Source of the DNA: Frankiaceae bacterium
GTDB lineage: Bacteria; Actinomycetota; Actinomycetes; BP-191
DNA: 64,000 bases
NCBI GenBank assembly: GCA_030840645.1
Contig: JAVEEC010000096.1
Span: forward strand, 1-64,000
Direction of reading: 5' to 3'
Shown: positions 60,048 through 64,000 of the stretch, piece after piece
Layout: every line of letters begins with the position of its first letter
Numbering within the stretch: position 1 is the stretch's first letter
The notes under the pieces: generated by a model
Told to the model about the DNA's origin: nothing
The model's input: only the letters and a program-made list of their open reading frames with translations
Database searches by the model: none
Made by a program: the position numbers and the translations under genes

Positions 60048-60590
60048 GTGGTCGTCGTCGTCGCGGTGGTGCTGGCGGTCGTCCTCGTCGCCACGTATCT
60101 CACCTGGACGGCGGGGCGGCTCGACCGGCTGACCGCGCGGGTGGACGCTGCCTGGTCCGCGCTCGACGCGCAGCTCGTCCGCCGGGCCGCGGCCGGCGGC
60201 GACCTGGCCGCGCACCTGCGGCGCCACCGGCTGGTCGAGGAGGACGCGGCCCTCGCCCTGCAACGCGCCGCGGCCGCCGCGCGCGACGCGTCGCCCGCCG
60301 ACCGCGAGGCCCGCGAGAACGAGCTCTCCCGCGCGATCCGTACGGTCCTCGACGAGGTCGCCGGGCGCGGCGGCAAGGTCGACGCGCTGGCCGAGGAGCT
60401 GCGCACCAGCGGCAACCGGGTGATGCTCGCGCGGCAGTTCTACAACGACGCCGTCCGCGACAACCGCAACCGCCGCCGCCGCTGGGTCCCGCTGCTGCTG
60501 ACGGTGCAGCACCGCGACGAGCCGCAACGACCGTTCTTCGAGATCGACGACTCGGCCGAGAGCGGCCCGGGCTACGCTGCGCCGCCATGA
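60048..60590 (+). CDS. LemA-like single-pass membrane protein
   Basis: A 180-residue protein with an N-terminal helix (VVVVAVVLAVVLVATYLTW) and a long helical bundle (VDAAWSALDAQLVRRAAAGG, SRAIRTVLDEVAGRGGKVD), followed by MLARQFYNDAVRDNRNRRRRW. The segment order resembles LemA, with its xRQFYNDAV motif. The C-terminus is acidic. Function of LemA proteins is unknown. It overlaps alaX by ATGA. Confidence 0.75.
   Translation: MVVVVAVVLAVVLVATYLTWTAGRLDRLTARVDAAWSALDAQLVRRAAAGGDLAAHLRRHRLVEEDAALALQRAAAAARDASPADREARENELSRAIRTVLDEVAGRGGKVDALAEELRTSGNRVMLARQFYNDAVRDNRNRRRRWVPLLLTVQHRDEPQRPFFEIDDSAESGPGYAAPP
60573..60578 (+). promoter_or_regulatory. -10 box upstream of the AlaX-like gene
   Basis: TACGCT ends 8 bases before the ATG of the AlaX-like gene and lies inside the LemA-like coding end. 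It is another candidate leaderless start. Confidence 0.35.
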
Positions 60591-61315
60591 GCGAGACGCA
60601 CGGCAGGACCGCCCGCCTGGAGCTTGCCGACGCGACGCTGCGCGAGTGGGACGCGACCGTCCTCGACGCGACCGGCGAGGGCGTCGTCCTCGACAGGAGC
60701 GCGTTCTACCCGGGCGGCGGCGGCCAGCCGCCGGACCACGGTGTGCTGCTCTGGGGCGGCGTGCAGAGCCGGGTGGTCGGCGTACGCAAGGGCGACGACC
60801 TGCTCGTGCAGGTCGCCGAGGGCGACCCGGTCCCTGCCGTGGGTACGGCGGTGCGCGGCGCCGTCGAGGACGAACGCCGCACCGCCCTGATGCGTACGCA
60901 CTCCGCGCTGCACCTGCTCGGCGGCGTGGTGTTCCGGGAGTACGGCGCGCTGGTCACCGGCGGCAACATGGAGCCGCTCTCCGGCCGCCTCGACTTCAAC
61001 CTCCCCGAGGTCCCGGACGACTTCAAGGAGCGCGTCGCCGCGGCCTGCGCCGCCGAGGTCGAGCGCGACCGCGAGATCACGGTGCGGACGCTGCCGCGCG
61101 CCGAGGCGTTCGCGATCCCGGACATCATCCGGACGGCGACCAACCTGCTGCCGCCAGGCCTCACCGAGGTCCGCATCGTGGACATCGTCGGGCTGGACGC
61201 GCAGGCCGACGGGGGAACGCACGTCGCCTCGACGCGCTTCATCGGCCCGATCGACCTGGTCAAGGTCGAGAGCAAAGGGAAGGCCAACCGCAGGCTGCGC
61301 ATCGCGCTGCGCTGA
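60587..61315 (+). CDS. Alanyl-tRNA editing protein (AlaX-like)
   Basis: A 242-residue stand-alone editing domain that removes serine or glycine wrongly attached to tRNA-Ala. The opening FYPGGGGQPPDHG, the zinc-site RTHSALHLLGG and the late DGGTHVASTRFIG are those of AlaX. In the usual late motif a cysteine precedes GGTH; here it is Asp, so one zinc ligand may be replaced. Its ATG overlaps the LemA-like stop. The convergent regulator gene begins its stop 4 bases later. Confidence 0.88.
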   Translation: MSETHGRTARLELADATLREWDATVLDATGEGVVLDRSAFYPGGGGQPPDHGVLLWGGVQSRVVGVRKGDDLLVQVAEGDPVPAVGTAVRGAVEDERRTALMRTHSALHLLGGVVFREYGALVTGGNMEPLSGRLDFNLPEVPDDFKERVAAACAAEVERDREITVRTLPRAEAFAIPDIIRTATNLLPPGLTEVRIVDIVGLDAQADGGTHVASTRFIGPIDLVKVESKGKANRRLRIALR

Positions 61316-61319
61316 AGCG

Positions 61320-62309
61320 TCAGAGCCAGCCGCGGCGGGCGGCCTGGATCCCGGCCTGGAACCGCGTGTGCGCGTCGAGCCGGTCGATCAGCTCGGAGAT
61401 GCGCCGGTTCGCCGTCCGCTCGCTGATCCGCAGGTGCCGCGCGACCGCGCCGTCCTTCATCCCGGCCGCGAGCAGCATGATCAACGTGCGCTCGTCCGCG
61501 GTCGGCTCGACCGGCCGGACGGACCCGGCCGTCTCCGCGCTCCCCACCGGCACGCCGCGGTCCCAGAGGCTGTCGAACAACGCCATCAACGGCGCCACCA
61601 CCAGCGACGTGTGGAGGACGACCGCACACCCCTGCTCGCCGGGCGCGGGCACCAGCGGCAGGATCGCGACGTCGTCGTCGGCGATGACGAGCTTCACGGG
61701 AACGTCGCGCAGCACGCGCGCCTCCTCGCCCGCGGCGAGCGACTCGGCCAGGCACTCCGACAGCTCCGGCGGCGTGAACGCGTCCGCGTCGTAGAGCACG
61801 CGGTACGACACCCCGGCCGTCAGCAGCCGCAGCTCGTGCGCCAGCGTCGCGCCGTCCTCGGGGACGTTGTAGACGTACGGCGGCCGGTCGAGGACGCGGA
61901 CGACCTTCGTCGCGGTGTCCACCACCTGGAGGACGCGCGCGCCGACGGCGGCGTTGCCGCGCACGACTTCCACGAAGCCGTCGCCGCGACCGTCACGCGG
62001 CACCGTGAGGAGGAGGAACTCCGCGAGCCGTGCCCGCCCGTCGTCCAGCGCCCGCCGCTCGCGTTCGAGCGCGGCCACGCGCTCGGCGTGCAGCCGGGCG
62101 AGCGCCGCGTCGGCGGGCAGCGCCGTCCAGCGCCCGCCGTCGACCGGGGCGACGAGCGCGTGTCCGGCGAGCCGCTCCAGGGCCCGGCGAACGTCGTCCC
62201 CGCCGACGCCGTCGGCGAGGTCGGCGAGGTCGTCCGCAGAACGCGGTGACTCCAGGATCGTGCAGTAGAGCCTCTCGTCCAGGGGACCGAGGCCGAGGTG
62301 TTCGAGCAT
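61320..62309 (-). CDS. TrmB-like / LuxR-type HTH transcriptional regulator
   Basis: A 329-residue regulator. The N-terminus (GLGPLDERLYCTILESP, ADDLADLADGV) resembles a TrmB-like winged helix. The middle holds an unknown sensory domain (VVRVLDRPPYVYNVPEDG). The C-terminus has a LuxR-type HTH (LAAGMKDGAVARHLRISERTANRRISEL). Such proteins are known in Streptomyces as large helix-turn-helix regulators. The ATG has GGAG nine bases upstream. It faces a secreted propeller gene across a repeat-rich region and probably controls it and itself; this is inference. Confidence 0.82.
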   Translation of the reverse strand: MLEHLGLGPLDERLYCTILESPRSADDLADLADGVGGDDVRRALERLAGHALVAPVDGGRWTALPADAALARLHAERVAALERERRALDDGRARLAEFLLLTVPRDGRGDGFVEVVRGNAAVGARVLQVVDTATKVVRVLDRPPYVYNVPEDGATLAHELRLLTAGVSYRVLYDADAFTPPELSECLAESLAAGEEARVLRDVPVKLVIADDDVAILPLVPAPGEQGCAVVLHTSLVVAPLMALFDSLWDRGVPVGSAETAGSVRPVEPTADERTLIMLLAAGMKDGAVARHLRISERTANRRISELIDRLDAHTRFQAGIQAARRGWL

Positions 62310-62346
62310 GGGTCGTACTCCAGGTGGCGCGGGGCATCGGGTGTGA

Positions 62347-62423
62347 CCGTACGGCGGCAGGACCGGCGCCGCGCTGTCGCGGCGCGCCATGGCGCGATAC
62401 GCCACCGCACGGCGGCAGGACCG
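62347..62423. promoter_or_regulatory. Repeat cluster between the regulator and the propeller gene
   Basis: The 19-base element CCG(T/C)ACGGCGGCAGGACCG occurs at 62347-62365 and 62405-62423, differing at one base. Directly after the first copy lies a perfect inverted repeat at 62366-62385 (8-base arms, loop CTGT). The cluster is 38 bases from the regulator start and 47 from the propeller start, a fitting site for binding by the divergent regulator. Confidence 0.6.
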
Positions 62424-62469
62424 CCCGGCATTCGTGACGAATTCGCCGACACCCGGAAGGAGCTCGCAG

Positions 62470-63705
62470 ATGCCCCCTGCCAGGCTCGTCGCGGTGTTGG
62501 TCGGTGCGGCGCTCGCCGTCGCCGGCGGACCCGCCCACGCCGCACCGCGCTACGACGTCCTGCGCGACGCCACCCGTCGCGTCCACCCCGCGCTCGGCTA
62601 CGGCCAGAACACCGCCGTCAGCGCCAACGGCCGCTACGTCGCGTACATCGCGTTCACCGAGGCCGACCCCGCGAAGACGGAGACCGCGTTGTACGGCGGC
62701 CACGGCACGCCGCAGGTCGCGCTCTACGACCGGGTCACCCGCCGCGTCGAGATCGTCAGCCGGTCCGCGACGTCGGCCCTCGGCGACGCCGAGTCCAAAG
62801 ACGTGTCCATGAGCGCCGACGGACGCTACGTCCTGTTCTCGTCGAACGCCGCGAACCTCGCCGTCACGCCGGCCGACCGCAACGGCGGCTGGGACGTGTT
62901 CCTCTACGACCGCACCACCCGCAAGCTCTCGCGCGTCAACGTCGAGGCGACCCGCGGTCGCGAGATCGGCACCGCCGAGCGTGCGGTCCTCAGCCGCGAC
63001 GGCTCGACCGTGCTGTTCTACGGGGTCGGCAAGTACCAGGGCGAGTCGGGCACCGCGAGCCAGGACGGCCTCTACGTCTACCAGCGGGCGAAGAAGCGCC
63101 TGGTCCCGCTCAAGGGCTCCGACGGGCGGATGCTCACGATCGGGTCAGGAACGCTGCCGGCCATCTCCGGAGACGGCAAGCGGATCGGGCGCGAGGACTA
63201 CAGCCGCGACGTCTACGAGGTCCGCGAGGTCGCCACCGGGCGGATCTGGACCGTCCCCAGCGGCAACGCCGGCGCGTTGGACGCGAAAGGCCAACGCGTC
63301 GTCGTCCAGGTCCCGGTCTACGGCGCAGGCACCGACGGCTTCGTCGTCGCCGATCTCGTGGCGGGCACGGTGACCTCGGGCGAGCTGCTCGCGCCGACGG
63401 TCCGCGTGCTCGACGTCGCGATAAGCGACGACGGCCGGACGATCGCCGTCACGGGCTGGGCCGCCGGCGACACCGCGCTCAGCTCGCCCGCGCGCCGCGG
63501 CGTGCTGCTCATCGACGCCAAGTCCGGCGCGCTCACCCCGGTCGGCCCGGTCACGGCCACCGGGTGCTCGGGGGCGAGCTGCGCGTTCGGCTACCTCGGC
63601 CGCGCCGCCATCGCGTCGCGCCAGGCGGTGGCGTTCTCGACGCAGCGCCCGCTGGCCACGTCCGACAGCGGCGACTCCTCCGACGTCTACTTCTACGCCG
63701 AATGA
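62470..63705 (+). CDS. Secreted TolB-like beta-propeller protein
   Basis: A 411-residue exported protein. Signal peptide LVAVLVGAALAVAGGPAHA. The mature part is made of WD40/PD40-like blades (NTAVSANGRYVAYIAF, DVSMSADGRYVLFSSNAAN, AVLSRDGSTVLFYGV, DVAISDDGRTIAVTGWA), so it should fold as a propeller. It has no anchor and only one cysteine pair (GCSGASCAFG). GGAAGGAG precedes the ATG. The next gene starts in its stop (ATGA). Function unknown, perhaps binding or signalling. Confidence 0.8.
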   Translation: MPPARLVAVLVGAALAVAGGPAHAAPRYDVLRDATRRVHPALGYGQNTAVSANGRYVAYIAFTEADPAKTETALYGGHGTPQVALYDRVTRRVEIVSRSATSALGDAESKDVSMSADGRYVLFSSNAANLAVTPADRNGGWDVFLYDRTTRKLSRVNVEATRGREIGTAERAVLSRDGSTVLFYGVGKYQGESGTASQDGLYVYQRAKKRLVPLKGSDGRMLTIGSGTLPAISGDGKRIGREDYSRDVYEVREVATGRIWTVPSGNAGALDAKGQRVVVQVPVYGAGTDGFVVADLVAGTVTSGELLAPTVRVLDVAISDDGRTIAVTGWAAGDTALSSPARRGVLLIDAKSGALTPVGPVTATGCSGASCAFGYLGRAAIASRQAVAFSTQRPLATSDSGDSSDVYFYAE

Positions 63706-64000
63706 CCTCCCCGCGCCGGCTGCTCGTCTGCGCGGTCGCGGCCGTCCTCGCCGGGTCGGGCGCGGTCGCGGCCGTCGCGCCGGGCGCACCGCCGTTCGCC
63801 GGCGCGCTCACCGATGTCCGCGTCGCGGGTGGCGGCTCCCTCGCGCTGCCGCCGGACACCGCCCGCGACGCAACGCTCTCCCGCGCGGGCTGGGACGACC
63901 TGCCGCGCGGCTACGTCGCCGCCGGCGTCACCCCGCCGAGGTCCATGACCGGTGGCGACGAGGCCGCGGTCTACCCGCCGGGCAGCACCCGCGAGCCGGG
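63702..64000 (+). CDS. Secreted protein, 3' truncated by the window end
   Basis: The 99 codons visible begin with a signal peptide (LLVCAVAAVLAGSGAVAAVAPG) and continue ALTDVRVAGGGSLALPPDT, RAGWDDLPRGYVAAGVTPP and a loose proline-rich stretch. It starts in an ATGA overlap with the propeller gene, so both should be made together and exported. The visible part is too short to assign to a family. Confidence 0.7.
   Translation, partial: MTSPRRLLVCAVAAVLAGSGAVAAVAPGAPPFAGALTDVRVAGGGSLALPPDTARDATLSRAGWDDLPRGYVAAGVTPPRSMTGGDEAAVYPPGSTREP

Noticed and set aside
1-64000. CRISPR array, prophage or insertion sequence
   Set aside because: No spaced direct repeats, phage structural genes, transposase or integrase motifs were seen in either strand.

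Overview
The window is very GC-rich (roughly 72-73 % by eye) and densely packed, with genes joined by ATGA or GTGA start-stop overlaps. It reads as a chromosomal segment of an actinobacterium. Pointers are a PdtaR-type ANTAR regulator, the phosphatidylinositol-mannoside cluster pgsA-patA-pimA beside thrS, a histidine-tryptophan supercluster in mycobacterial order with the Trp-associated membrane protein and no trpF, a DUF222/HNH nuclease, and many leaderless starts with a TANNNT -10 box 6-9 bases upstream. No insertion sequence, prophage or CRISPR array was seen. Genus cannot be fixed from the sequence; a member of the Mycobacteriales/Frankiales neighbourhood is an inference.

Layout. 1-3.9 kb: end of an amidohydrolase, a lipoprotein, an ABC-2 type exporter pair and a membrane protein. 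3.9-6.9 kb (minus): ABC-F ATPase, LON-domain protein, enoyl-CoA hydratase. 6.9-21.2 kb: hisDCBH-priA-hisF, then a 4-kb secreted or surface module (propeller-VWA protein and two secreted paralogues) inserted before hisI-trpE-trp membrane protein-trpC-trpB-trpA. 21.2-24.1 kb: VIT-family transporter, coiled-coil protein, a sigma factor fused to a transmembrane helix and an exported tail, and a small cysteine-rich exported peptide. 24.2-31.9 kb: HNH nuclease, tRNA-Leu(CAA), pdtaR and a complete branched-chain amino acid ABC transporter livKHMGF. 32-37.9 kb: PLP decarboxylase, acetyltransferase, thioesterase, polA and a P-loop kinase-like protein. 38.1-39.3 kb: a second membrane-anchored sigma factor, divergent from a second small exported cysteine peptide. 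39.3-46.7 kb: two unknown proteins, then a minus-strand group of subtilase, propeller surface protein, FtsH paralogue, STAS protein and a small unknown. 46.8-61.3 kb: secreted lipase-like hydrolase, thrS-HIT, an inverted pair (membrane protein and EF-G-like GTPase), a SpoIIE-type phosphatase, pgsA-patA-pimA, a winged-helix AlkZ-like protein, a LemA-like protein and an AlaX-like editing protein. 61.3-64 kb: a TrmB/LuxR-like regulator facing a secreted propeller protein across a repeat-rich control region, then a secreted protein cut by the window end.

Most genes are housekeeping. The part that looks new is the pair of loci where a sigma-70-like protein carries its own C-terminal membrane helix and a cysteine-containing exported tail, each beside a tiny exported cysteine peptide (22.9-24.1 kb and 38.1-39.3 kb). 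Also unusual are two surface propeller modules with shared architecture (12.0-16.0 kb and 40.1-46.0 kb), two symmetric bidirectional -10 boxes driving divergent leaderless genes, and three coupled genes whose best start is a CTG overlapping the upstream TGA. All functional roles for the unknown proteins are inference.
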